Part shown: positions 16,302-24,483 of the stretch, piece after piece | Numbering within the stretch: position 1 is the first letter of the stretch | How the letters are laid out: every line of letters begins with the position of its first letter | Assembly: GCA_052161625.1 (NCBI GenBank) | Contig: CP197412.1 | Length of the DNA stretch: 64,000 nt | Strand: one strand, 5' to 3' | From: JBKCUI01 sp052161625 | GTDB taxonomy: Bacteria > Planctomycetota > Planctomycetia > Pirellulales > Pirellulaceae | Notes under the pieces: model-generated | The model's database searches: none | Told to the model about the DNA's origin: nothing | The model's input: the letters and a program-made list of their open reading frames with translations, nothing else | Made by a program: the position numbers and the translations under genes

Positions 16302-16882
16302 TATGCTAACTTTTACTGGTCGCACTCGGTCAATGCGGTCGTAAGCTCAGTAGAGTTGCGCAAGTCTTTCGAGGTCTAACGTTGATTTTCAAACAATCGT
16401 GTGCTACCGAACATGGGATCGATAACCTATGGCTTCGCGACCAATCAAATCGTGGGATTGCATGGGAGCAGAACACTAATCGTCGCTAATCACCACTGAT
16501 AAGGAATAGCAACAAGATGTCGCGGTTTTCGATTAGTGCGAATGAGTGGAGATTAGTGTTCCTGCTTGTTCAAGACGCTGAACTTTAGATTCTAGCAATA
16601 CAATATCCATGTCCATCTGGCGGACTCGATCACCACTCACGGTAATGCCTGATGGCTCAATTTTTTGCCAGTCATGCACATCGGATGCCGTTTCATCGTA
16701 TACTTGGGGGCTGGATTGCTTGTTCTCGTCGTTTCAAGAACCCAAAAGCTTGACAGAATGAAGTCGTGCACGCCAAGGGAACGATCAAGTGCGCTTGATC
16801 GGTGAATGTGTTTATTCCTCGCCCAGGGTGTTGGCAGGCGTTCGTTTTACAGAAACAGACTCTAACAACCTGAGGTTCGGCA
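16302..16882. other. Repeat-containing gap before the PEP-CTERM gene
   Basis: Contains direct repeat copy 2 (16494-16600). GAACACTAATC at 16471-16481 and GATTAGTGTTC at 16551-16561 form an inverted pair around it. The remainder up to the PEP-CTERM start shows no gene. A TTGACA at 16750-16755 lacks a convincing -10 at the right distance. Confidence 0.45.
16494..16600. repeat. Direct repeat, copy 2
   Basis: Matches 15491-15598 with a handful of differences (for example GATGTCGC in place of GATTGTCGC). Together the copies suggest that the 15599-16493 segment arrived, or was duplicated, by recombination between dispersed repeats. Confidence 0.8.
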
Positions 16883-17635
16883 ATGTTGCGACAAGTGCTT
16901 GCAGTTTCTATTGCACTGGCATCGAGTATTATTTCAAGCGATGTCCGTGCTGACATCGTGGTCGAATGGAACTTCGAGGGTACAACGGCACCCGATACAG
17001 GAATCGGTTCTGTTGCACTTGATGGTGGGACTACTGCATATTTTGACTCTGGTCCCTTCGGTGGCGGTAATCAGGCTTGGTTTACAACGAATTACGCCAC
17101 GCAATTTTCTGGTACGGGGGATCGTGGACTTCAGTTTTTGTTTGACACTTCTGGCTTTACGGATTTGCGAATCGACTTGATGCACAGATCCAGTGGGGAT
17201 TCGTCAAACTGGTATCGGGTTGACTATTCATTGAACAATGGAGTCGACTGGAATCTGCTTGATCCGCAATACCAGAGCGGCGGGTACGATACGTTCGTTG
17301 GTCGTGGCATTGACTTAAGTACCGTTTCGGGTGCGTCCAACAATACAGGATTTGGCATTCGCTTCAGATCTATTTTTTCTCCAGTCGACTTCACTCGCAA
17401 CGGGACAACGTTTTCCGCGAATACTGCATATGAGCCGGCTGATTCCGGTGATTTAACAACCGTTTATAGCTCGTCAGGACACTTCGCAATCGATCAATTC
17501 ACCGTATCGGGGACGGCAATTGCGGTTCCAGAACCCCCTAGTCTCGTTTTCCTTGCAGTGGGTTCGGCTGTTGCATGCTTTATCGGTCGCCCTCGTCGAG
17601 CAGTTCGTGCACGACCTGCTGTACTTTGCGAGTAA
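16883..17635 (+). CDS. PEP-CTERM sorting-domain exported protein
   Basis: A 250-aa protein with a Sec signal peptide (residues 1-23, cleavage expected after VRA), a beta-rich body starting DIVVEWNFEG with WYRVDYSLNNGVDW, and a C-terminal PEP-CTERM tail: VPEPPSLVFLAVGSAVACFI followed by an Arg-rich end. PEP-CTERM proteins are exported and processed by an exosortase, commonly ending up at the cell surface or in exopolysaccharide. The body resembles concanavalin-like or jelly-roll secreted proteins, but no specific function is recognisable. The ATG follows a weak GAGG site. Confidence 0.82.
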   Translation: MLRQVLAVSIALASSIISSDVRADIVVEWNFEGTTAPDTGIGSVALDGGTTAYFDSGPFGGGNQAWFTTNYATQFSGTGDRGLQFLFDTSGFTDLRIDLMHRSSGDSSNWYRVDYSLNNGVDWNLLDPQYQSGGYDTFVGRGIDLSTVSGASNNTGFGIRFRSIFSPVDFTRNGTTFSANTAYEPADSGDLTTVYSSSGHFAIDQFTVSGTAIAVPEPPSLVFLAVGSAVACFIGRPRRAVRARPAVLCE

Positions 17636-17756
17636 AATGCTGGACCAAAGCCCCAGTCGATCTGTTTCGAAGTGGACGTCCTCCGCCGGAGGATATGTTG
17701 CCAAGCGTTTTCGGCGCGATGCGCTGAACCGTTAACTTTCTTGAGGAGTTCGACGT

Positions 17757-18251
17757 ATGAGTATCTCCGACGAGTTGCAAAAGCTGGATGAGCTTCGACG
17801 AAATGGCGCCCTTTCCTTCGATGAATTCGAGATTGCTAAACGGTTGGTGCTCCAAGGATCGGAGGACTCCGTACGGTCTGATCACCTTGAAGAAATCAAA
17901 GCCCAAAACGAACTTGCCCAACTCGATCGTGAGTGGGAGATTGAACGTGAGAACTACATGGTTGCGGGAAGGTATGGCCACAAGTATATACCAGGAAGGG
18001 TTAGTAGCGCTTTCGGAGGATTGTTTGTCGTTGGATTTGGTGTTATCTGGACGGTGATGGCTGCATCCATCACAGGATTTGGCGGTGCTGGTGTTTTTAG
18101 CCTCTTTCCACTATTCGGTGTCTTGTTCGTGCTTTTCGGTGCTGGATTGAGTTTTATGGCGTTCGTGAAGGCTGGCCAATACGAAGAGGCTCAGGAGCGA
18201 TACCAGCAACGTCGTCGGGAAATCCAGAACAGGAATGAAAAGACATTTTGA
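17757..18251 (+). CDS. SHOCT-domain membrane protein
   Basis: A 164-aa protein. Residues 1-32 fit a SHOCT motif (ELQKLDELRRNGALSFDEFE, then a KRLVL-type end), a short oligomerisation or interaction module. A charged linker follows (EEIKAQNELAQLDREWEIER). Two membrane helices lie at about 83-107 (GGLFVVGFGVIWTVMAASI) and 113-138, and the tail is basic and coiled. A strong ribosome site (GAGGAG) precedes the ATG. The stop codon abuts the next gene's start, so the two are probably co-translated. The biochemical role is unknown. Confidence 0.7.
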   Translation: MSISDELQKLDELRRNGALSFDEFEIAKRLVLQGSEDSVRSDHLEEIKAQNELAQLDREWEIERENYMVAGRYGHKYIPGRVSSAFGGLFVVGFGVIWTVMAASITGFGGAGVFSLFPLFGVLFVLFGAGLSFMAFVKAGQYEEAQERYQQRRREIQNRNEKTF

Positions 18252-19736
18252 GTGTCGCTCCCCAATCGTATAGGCCAACCCGTGCACCAAATCAGAGCCT
18301 TGTTTTATCGCTCGCAATTATGGCTCGTCCTCGGGTTAGGGATGTTCTTGTTTTCGCATGGAAAATGGACCATTCCCATTTGCTCGTGGTTTGCGTTCGT
18401 GTTCTTGATCCGATTCCACAGGACCACCTCGCGCCGGTTGCTGGCATGGCTCACTCTCTGGGTGGGGATGTCGGTTTGCCAGTCGTTCATGTATGACGGA
18501 TTGGTGCCCGTTCAAGGGCTCTTGTTCTATGCTGTTTGTTTGATTATAGGAGCCGTCTGGGTTTTTCCTTTCATCGTCGACTCGCTTCTTTATCACAGGT
18601 TCAACGGTTTTGCGTCGGCATTTCACTGGCCGTTATTGATGGTGACGATCCACTACTTTTTGGCTGCATATTTACCGAGCCTTGCTCATTCCCAGATTGA
18701 ATACTTGTCGCTGATCCAGATCGTGTCTGTCACGGGAATGGGGGGACTTGTCTTCCTCATCTACTGGTTCGCGGCAACACTCAACCGGATCTGGGAGTCA
18801 AGATTTGAGTGGACCTTAGCGAGAAGAGAGGGTGCCATTTTCTTGGGCGTCCTGTTTTGTGTGTTGGTCTATGGCGAAGCTAGGCTGGCGTTTTCGAATA
18901 GTCAAGGAGAGACCTTGCAAGTCGCCATGATCAATGTGCAAAGGAATCGACTTGAAAGCCCTCGTGACTTCCAATCGGAAGTCGTGCGGGATCTCTTTGC
19001 TGTTAGCAAAAAGGCGGTTGAGGCTGACGCCAAAGTGATCGTTTGGTCTGAAGCCAACGTCGATATACCTCTTGACTATGAAGATGAACTGATTGAGATC
19101 GGGAAGGACTTCGCGACGGACAACCAGGTCTTCCTCTTCATGTCATTTCGATCATTCTCGACCCTCAATCAGAACGAAAACAAGAGCATTGGGATCTCGC
19201 CAAGCGGAGAGATTGTTGTCAACTATTTGAAATCCAATTTGATACCGGGTATCGAAGCACGAACAAGGAGAGGAGATGGGAAGGTCGCCATTTCAAACAT
19301 CAATGATATTCGCACTGTGCATGTGATCTGCTATGACATGGATTTCCCGTCGTACATTCGGCAAGCAGGGAGGTGCAATGTCGACATCCTATTCGCCCCA
19401 TCATCGGACTGGCGGGAGATTATGCATTTTCATGCAGTTTCGGCTAGGTTCCGCGCCGTAGAGAATGGCTGTTCGCTCGTGCGGCCCACGATTCAGGGGC
19501 TATCCGTTGCGACAGACCCCTATGGCCGAATGTTGGCTTACCACGATTTCTATTCAAGCGCCTCGAGGCTTGCGATTGTCGGAGTCCCTGCGCGCGGCGT
19601 GAAAACCATCTACGCCTCGTGCGGAGAGCTATTCAGTCTCATTTGCATCGTACTGTTTTTGGCATTAGTTGGATTGGCGTATCTCCATCGAGGCAGTGAT
19701 GGTGTTGGGACCCGAAATCGCAGTTGTGCTCAGTGA
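18252..19736 (+). CDS. Apolipoprotein N-acyltransferase-like membrane nitrilase
   Basis: A 494-aa protein with about six N-terminal membrane helices (residues about 15-215) and a carbon-nitrogen hydrolase domain (about 225-455), then a final TM helix. This is the Lnt layout. The catalytic triad positions are visible: Glu in VIVWSEANVD, Lys in NYLKSNLIPG and Cys in VICYDMDFPS. Lnt transfers a fatty acid to the N-terminal Cys of lipoproteins in the inner membrane. Overall similarity is moderate, so it may be a specialised paralogue rather than the housekeeping enzyme. The start is GTG at 18252, overlapping nothing but directly following the SHOCT gene stop. Confidence 0.75.
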   Translation: MSLPNRIGQPVHQIRALFYRSQLWLVLGLGMFLFSHGKWTIPICSWFAFVFLIRFHRTTSRRLLAWLTLWVGMSVCQSFMYDGLVPVQGLLFYAVCLIIGAVWVFPFIVDSLLYHRFNGFASAFHWPLLMVTIHYFLAAYLPSLAHSQIEYLSLIQIVSVTGMGGLVFLIYWFAATLNRIWESRFEWTLARREGAIFLGVLFCVLVYGEARLAFSNSQGETLQVAMINVQRNRLESPRDFQSEVVRDLFAVSKKAVEADAKVIVWSEANVDIPLDYEDELIEIGKDFATDNQVFLFMSFRSFSTLNQNENKSIGISPSGEIVVNYLKSNLIPGIEARTRRGDGKVAISNINDIRTVHVICYDMDFPSYIRQAGRCNVDILFAPSSDWREIMHFHAVSARFRAVENGCSLVRPTIQGLSVATDPYGRMLAYHDFYSSASRLAIVGVPARGVKTIYASCGELFSLICIVLFLALVGLAYLHRGSDGVGTRNRSCAQ

Positions 19737-19746
19737 AACGGTGCTC

Positions 19747-20606
19747 GTGCCGCGACTCATGTAGTAACCCAACATGGATCAACAGGATGGACAGGATAAC
19801 ACCCATGTATTCTGAAGATCCTGTGCATCCTGTCCATCCATGTTCCTGACCGTTCCTCGCATCAGCCGATTCTCTCTTGAGGCAAGCCAAGGCTTGTGCC
19901 GCGACTCATGTAGTAACCCAACATGGATCAACAGGATGGACAGGATAACACCCATGTTTTCTGAAGATCCTGTGCATCATATCCATCCATCTTCCTGACC
20001 GTTCCTCCCATCAGCCGATTCTCTCTTGGGTGTGACCGGCTCATCCTCGGAATGGTCGCTTGACCGAGGAATGTTGCTACAAGATGTTGCGCGAGCATTT
20101 TTTGGGTCGTCGTCTGAGTGTTTTCGCTTCTCGCATCCAGGTGGATAATAAGGGCAAAGCTTGGTTGCTGCGAAAAGGAGAAAGACGACTGAAAATGGAG
20201 GCTTGTGCCGCGACTCATGTAGTAACCCAACATGGATCAACAGGATGGACAGGATAACACCCTTGTATTCTGAAGATCCTGTGCATCATGTCCATCCATG
20301 TTCCCGACCGTTCCTCCCATCAGCCGATTCTCTCTTGGGTGTGACCGGCTCATCCTCGGAATGGTCGCTTTGACCGAGGAATGTTACTACAAGATGTTGC
20401 GCGAACATTTTTTGGGTCGTCGTCTAAATGTTTTCGCTTCTCGCATCCAGGTGGATAATAAGGGCAAAGCTTGGTTGCTGCGAAAAGGAGAAAGACGACT
20501 GAAAATGGAGGCTTGTGCCGCGACTCAGGTAGTAATCCAACATGGATCAACAGGATGGACAGGATAACACCCATGTTTTCTGAAGATCCTGTACATCATG
20601 CCCATC
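19747..20606. repeat. Macro-repeat array with hairpin units (four copies)
   Basis: Four copies of a unit starting GTGCCGCGACTCATGTAGTA, at 19747, 19896, 20205 and 20515. Each carries an imperfect inverted repeat (ACATGGATCAACAGGATGGA facing a GATCCTGTGCATCCTGTCCA arm). Copies 2-4 are spaced about 309 bp apart because a 175-bp segment (about 20029-20203 and 20337-20513) is inserted between them. The array ends against the transposase remnant. No coding potential; units differ at only a few bases. Confidence 0.8.
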
Positions 20607-20607
20607 C

Positions 20608-21015
20608 ATGTTCCTGACGCTGCTGACCGGATGTTTTAAATTGATGATCTCACCGCTCAAAAACTACCTTCGACGCAAAGGAGTCGGCAAAGCGCAAGAC
20701 TCGGAGCTACGACGAATCATCAGTTACCTTGAATCCAACCGGGATCGCATGAAGTACAACGAGCATCTTGCTGCGGGGTTACCGATTGCAACGGGATTCA
20801 TTGAGGGTGCATGCCGACACATCATCAAAGACCGAATGGAGCAAAGTGGTATGCGTTGGAAAGAGAAGGGAGCGGAGTCGATACTGAACCTCCGATGCAT
20901 TGATGCAGGTCAGCTTTGGGAGATCAATATCGATCATCATCGAGATTTAAGCCTAGCCAAGTCTGGCAAGCAGCGACGGAACTTCTCGGAATGTTTCACA
21001 TCAATGGCAGCTTAA
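20608..21015 (+). pseudogene. ISKra4-like transposase, C-terminal remnant
   Basis: About 110 C-terminal residues resemble ISKra4-family transposases: YLESNRDRMKYNEHLAAGLP, IATGFIEGACRHIIKDRMEQ, SGMRWKEKGAESILNLRCID. The catalytic N-terminal two-thirds are absent, replaced on the left by the repeat array, so it cannot be active. About 120 bp downstream without genes probably include the old IS end. Confidence 0.75.
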
Positions 21016-21140
21016 GAATCGGTAAGACCGGTCACATCCGTGAGTTTCTTGCTCTTGCGGTGGCGAGACGTTAAAGTTGACGAAAAGATCGTTGAGGCTT
21101 GCCGCGATTCAGGTGGACGTTTAATTCGGAGTGAAATGGC

Positions 21141-21701
21141 ATGGGGTTACTGACCTTTAGCATCAACGTCACCCTTGACGGCTGCGTCGATCACACGGAG
21201 GGGATCGCCAATGAGGAGACACACGCTTTTTTCACTCGCCTCATAGATGAGTGTGGGGCGATACTGTGGGGACGTGTGACTTACGAGATGATGGAGGCGT
21301 ATTGGCCGGCGGTCGCGCGGGGTGAACAAGAGGCGCCGCCGGCGATGCGCGAGTGGGCGATCAAGCTGGAGGGGAAACCGAAATATGTTGTATCTTCGAC
21401 GCGAACGATCTTCCCGTGGACCAATAGCCACCATGTCACCGGCGACTTGCTTACAAACGTGCAGAGACTCAAAGATGCGAGCCCGGGTGGTGTGCTCCTC
21501 GGTAGCTGCAAACTCGCAATCGAGTTGGACCGGATGAATTTGATCGACGAGTACCAGTTCCTTGTTCACCCCAGAATTACCGGTCATGGCCCAACTTTGT
21601 ACCAGCATGGGCCATCTATCGCACGTCGGCTGGAACTGATCTCGGCGACGCCGCTCCAATGCGGGGTCGTCGCTATGCACTATCGTCGCCCTGGTTGCTA
21701 A
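21141..21701 (+). CDS. Dihydrofolate reductase-like (RibD C-terminal domain) protein
   Basis: A 186-aa single-domain protein with the RibD-C/DHFR fold pattern: SINVTLDGCVDH at the start, ILWGRVTYEMMEAYWP (substrate/NADPH region), KYVVSSTRTIFPWTNSHHV, PGGVLLGSCKLAIELDRMNL and IDEYQFLVHPRITGHGPTLY. Such stand-alone proteins are NADPH-dependent reductases of unknown substrate, distinct from true folate DHFR. It follows mobile-element debris and has no obvious operon partner. Confidence 0.85.
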   Translation: MGLLTFSINVTLDGCVDHTEGIANEETHAFFTRLIDECGAILWGRVTYEMMEAYWPAVARGEQEAPPAMREWAIKLEGKPKYVVSSTRTIFPWTNSHHVTGDLLTNVQRLKDASPGGVLLGSCKLAIELDRMNLIDEYQFLVHPRITGHGPTLYQHGPSIARRLELISATPLQCGVVAMHYRRPGC

Positions 21702-22027
21702 CAAACGGGCTCAAACAATGCAAAACCCATATGAACCCTCCGGTCATTGCTCTGGTGTTGATGGAATTGTTTTTGATCATACTAATAAATCTGGAAAAGG
21801 GGCCAGGCTTAGGACCGTTACTGAGCACTTCGGAAATGCGTAAAGCCTGGATGCTCATGGCATCGATGGTCGGCTGAGTTGGGATACCATCTAACGGGAT
21901 GTCGCGTTCCAGGCGGATCTTGCTATGGTGAGCAAGCGACGAGGTGTGCGGGAAGCAAGCCGCGGCGTCGACGAGGCGTTTTTTTTGACTTGAAGACAAT
22001 CACTTTCTCACGGTGGAGTACGTGAAA
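21702..22027. other. Intergenic gap
   Basis: No supported gene. An eight-T run at about 21981-21988 and GGTGGAG just before the next gene are the only notable features. Confidence 0.4.
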
Positions 22028-23137
22028 ATGAATCTCAAAAGTTTTTGCTGCGATGCCAGACGTGCCGTCCAGTTTGGGAGGAATCGCTCGCAAGAGTGGC
22101 TCAAGTCCAGCTTGTTCCTTATAGTCTGCTTATCTGCGAGCTGCTTGGCCCAATCGTCGCTTGCTCAGCAGTCTCAGTTGAGATCCGGCGATAAGCCATC
22201 GCGATCAACGAATGGTGGGAACGTTGCCAAGAAGGCGAAAAACGCAGACCAGGAGGTGCGAAAGCCTGCTACGGTGGCGGAGGCAGCGCAAGCTATCGAT
22301 CTCACCACTTTTCCACTTCTGCCCAATGTCTTGGCAATACATGCGAGATCGGTCTCGCACTTGGAATATGTGGTGGCTCTGAGATCGTTTGATGTGAAGA
22401 ACGAGTATGAGTTTCAGCGTCGGAATCTGTTAGCCCGGCAATGGCAGGAACTGCCCGGTGGAGATGGTGAGTTCACTCGCTCGGGTTTCCATTTCTATGT
22501 AACGGTCCAGACGCATGACGAACCTGGCAAGGCGGTCGTGAAGCTGCAAAACCATGGGAACGTTAATGTGAGCAAATTACCGGTACCCAAGGGGGCAAAG
22601 TACATCAAAACGGCCTATAACGTGGCGGACTTTGAAGCCACCACGAGCGTCCAAGAGACGAGGGAGCTGGTTCGCACGTTGCTGATGGAGCAGGGATGGC
22701 AACCTTATGGCATGAGGGGTGATGCGATGGATATGAAGCAGAACGCGGTACTGCTAACTGCCTCGGTCACAAGCACGAGGAAGCCAGGTGTAACGAGGAT
22801 CGCATACTGGACGACCCAGATGCCAGTTGAATTGCCGGTGCCTCCTCAATCCGATTCCATTCTGTTTCTATCCGATGACAATTGCCTGGAGCTGGTCGCC
22901 TTGGGCGGCATTGCGGAAATCGCTACATACTACAAATCCGCTCTCGCTTCATCGGATTGGAAGGCAACTTCGGAAGAGCCGAGTCGTGACATCAATTCTC
23001 AGCAATTCGTCCTGACTTTTTCGAACCCTGCTCAAGACATGATTCGATTGGGGATGAGTGAACGAGGCAAAGAGAAGACCCGAATCACCCTCCAGTACCA
23101 GTCGAAGGGAGAAATCGAAGCACTCAACCAGAATTGA
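22028..23137 (+). CDS. Exported hypothetical protein
   Basis: A 369-aa protein from the ATG at 22028 (GGAG 10-13 bp upstream; a GTG at 22013 is also open). An N-terminal hydrophobic segment (SSLFLIVCLSASCLAQ, cleavage near LAQQ) indicates export. A basic, low-complexity spacer of about 60 residues precedes a folded region with LPVPKGAKYIKTAYN and two similar halves (FDVKNEYEFQRRNLLARQWQ and AEIATYYKSALASSDWKATS), suggesting duplicated alpha/beta modules. I recognise no family name; the style is of conserved planctomycete exported proteins. Confidence 0.65.
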   Translation: MNLKSFCCDARRAVQFGRNRSQEWLKSSLFLIVCLSASCLAQSSLAQQSQLRSGDKPSRSTNGGNVAKKAKNADQEVRKPATVAEAAQAIDLTTFPLLPNVLAIHARSVSHLEYVVALRSFDVKNEYEFQRRNLLARQWQELPGGDGEFTRSGFHFYVTVQTHDEPGKAVVKLQNHGNVNVSKLPVPKGAKYIKTAYNVADFEATTSVQETRELVRTLLMEQGWQPYGMRGDAMDMKQNAVLLTASVTSTRKPGVTRIAYWTTQMPVELPVPPQSDSILFLSDDNCLELVALGGIAEIATYYKSALASSDWKATSEEPSRDINSQQFVLTFSNPAQDMIRLGMSERGKEKTRITLQYQSKGEIEALNQN

Positions 23138-23239
23138 TAACAAAGACATGCACCGAAGATTCGGTTCGGATGCACACGATATTTGAGATCGTGCGAGGAA
23201 ATCACTCAGTAGTGGTATTTTCTCCTGCAAAGGGAAATT

Positions 23240-23401
23240 ATGAGTTGGCAGATCGCTTACTATGCTTTCTTAGTTTTGCCTGCATCGCTGTGGTGGTTCG
23301 TTGGCTATTGCGAGATTCCGATCGCATCGACCGGATACTCAAGGCACCGAAGACGAGTCGATGGCAGACGACTGGGAAGCACAGCAAACCAGCGATGGTG
23401 A
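23240..23401 (+). CDS. Possible small membrane peptide or remnant
   Basis: A 53-codon frame, MSWQIAYYAFLVLPASLWWF and a basic tail, with AAAGGG 6 bp upstream. A second overlapping 28-codon frame (23361-23447) reads DWEAQQTSDGDRNPYQAP; an NPYQAP-type motif is common at the start of planctomycete membrane proteins. The two together may be a frameshifted relic of such a gene. Low confidence. Confidence 0.25.
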   Translation: MSWQIAYYAFLVLPASLWWFVGYCEIPIASTGYSRHRRRVDGRRLGSTANQRW

Positions 23402-23589
23402 TCGTAACCCGTATCAAGCTCCGCGGTGTGTGCATCGTAGGCAGTAGGATCCGTCATCAGGATCTGCAGATGGGCCGGATGCGGTTAACTGTGCAGGGAT
23501 GCGTTGAGGAAGGAGCGAACGGAAAGAGCGGTCGAATCGTAGGGGTTGTTGCGTGCAAAATTCTTCTCACTATAGGAGCAATCGCATCG

Positions 23590-23967
23590 ATGAAGGAACC
23601 GATTGATGTTGAGCGATATGTTCGCGAATGCACTCGTTTCCAATGGCGAGTCCTCGCGATCGGCGTAGGAACTGTGCTGTTCATGGCGGCTTGTTTTGGC
23701 CTGGTCATTCCTTTTCGTGATCAAGTTATTCGCATCGTCGCCGATTGGTATGGAATGCCGACTCCGGAATTTGCAATTGGACTCACCCCTGCACCGTCCG
23801 TGATCGTTCTATTTGCCGCATTGTTCTGGTTGCATCGTAAATCGAATCAAATACCGGAATTGAATTGCCCTAGCTGCAAAAAGTTTATTGGTGGAATGCG
23901 GTACTTGATCGTCGCAACGAAATGCTGCCCGCATTGTGGAAAGAGGATACTTGAGGATGTAGCGTAG
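23590..23967 (+). CDS. Two-TM protein with C-terminal zinc ribbon
   Basis: A 125-aa protein from the ATG at 23590. The open frame extends further up, but the upstream residues do not look protein-like. Two membrane helices (about residues 20-42, VLAIGVGTVLFMAACFGLVI, and 62-80, APSVIVLFAALFWLH) are followed by a Cys4 ribbon: NCPSCKKFIGG and KCCPHCGKRI. No family assigned; the ribbon would face the cytoplasm if both ends do. Confidence 0.6.
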   Translation: MKEPIDVERYVRECTRFQWRVLAIGVGTVLFMAACFGLVIPFRDQVIRIVADWYGMPTPEFAIGLTPAPSVIVLFAALFWLHRKSNQIPELNCPSCKKFIGGMRYLIVATKCCPHCGKRILEDVA

Positions 23968-23981
23968 AGGCAGGAATCACC

Positions 23982-24344
23982 ATGACATTTCGCACAGAGT
24001 TTTTGGATTGGGCGCGCGACGCATTCCCGGAGCTTGAGGTGGAATTTCAACGAGCGTCAGCACAGAGTCGCTTGTACTCGGCATTCCTGGCATTTCGCAA
24101 TCACACACAAAGCGCGATCGACAATCAAGACAGCCGTCGAGTAGTAGAATTATTTGGTATGGCCGATCGTGTGCTGGCTTGCAGCTATCCAGAGATGCGG
24201 TCCCTCTTTCATGTCGTCTTTGTGGAGGATCTGAAATTCCATGACGAGCGAACCAAACGTTCGTGGGCTTTGAAGTTGCTTTCGCCATCCCTTCGATGGG
24301 AGCGTGAGCGCTCGTTGCCTGGTTTACCGCGAGATCAAACGTAG
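23982..24344 (+). CDS. Hypothetical 120-aa cytoplasmic protein
   Basis: No signal or TM segment; predicted mostly helical (FRTEFLDWARDAFPELEVEF, VVELFGMADRVLACSYPEMR) with a conserved-looking HVVFVEDLKFHDERTKRSWA stretch. It starts 14 bp after the zinc-ribbon gene with the same orientation, so they may form an operon. The helical pattern with a small regulatory-domain feel resembles uncharacterised immunity/DUF proteins, but I cannot name it. Confidence 0.6.
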   Translation: MTFRTEFLDWARDAFPELEVEFQRASAQSRLYSAFLAFRNHTQSAIDNQDSRRVVELFGMADRVLACSYPEMRSLFHVVFVEDLKFHDERTKRSWALKLLSPSLRWERERSLPGLPRDQT

Positions 24345-24483
24345 TACGATTGGCTATCTGTTGCCCTCAGGGGCTATCTTACTCCGTTGTTTAGCGTACG
24401 TGCCGTAGAGACGGCAAGCCATTGCTCACCGAATGCGTGTCAAGTCCGCCATGCAGGTTCGTTTTAGAGCGTTGGACGAATCG

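Noticed and set aside
19747..20606. CRISPR-like look of regularly spaced repeats
   Set aside because: Only four units, each over 100 bp, with spacers that are themselves repeats, and no cas genes in the window.
23134..23589. Upstream extension of the zinc-ribbon membrane gene to a 277-aa protein
   Set aside because: The added 152 residues are Arg/Val-rich without protein-like pattern and overlap the end of the preceding gene and two other short frames; the ATG at 23590 starts where TM features begin.
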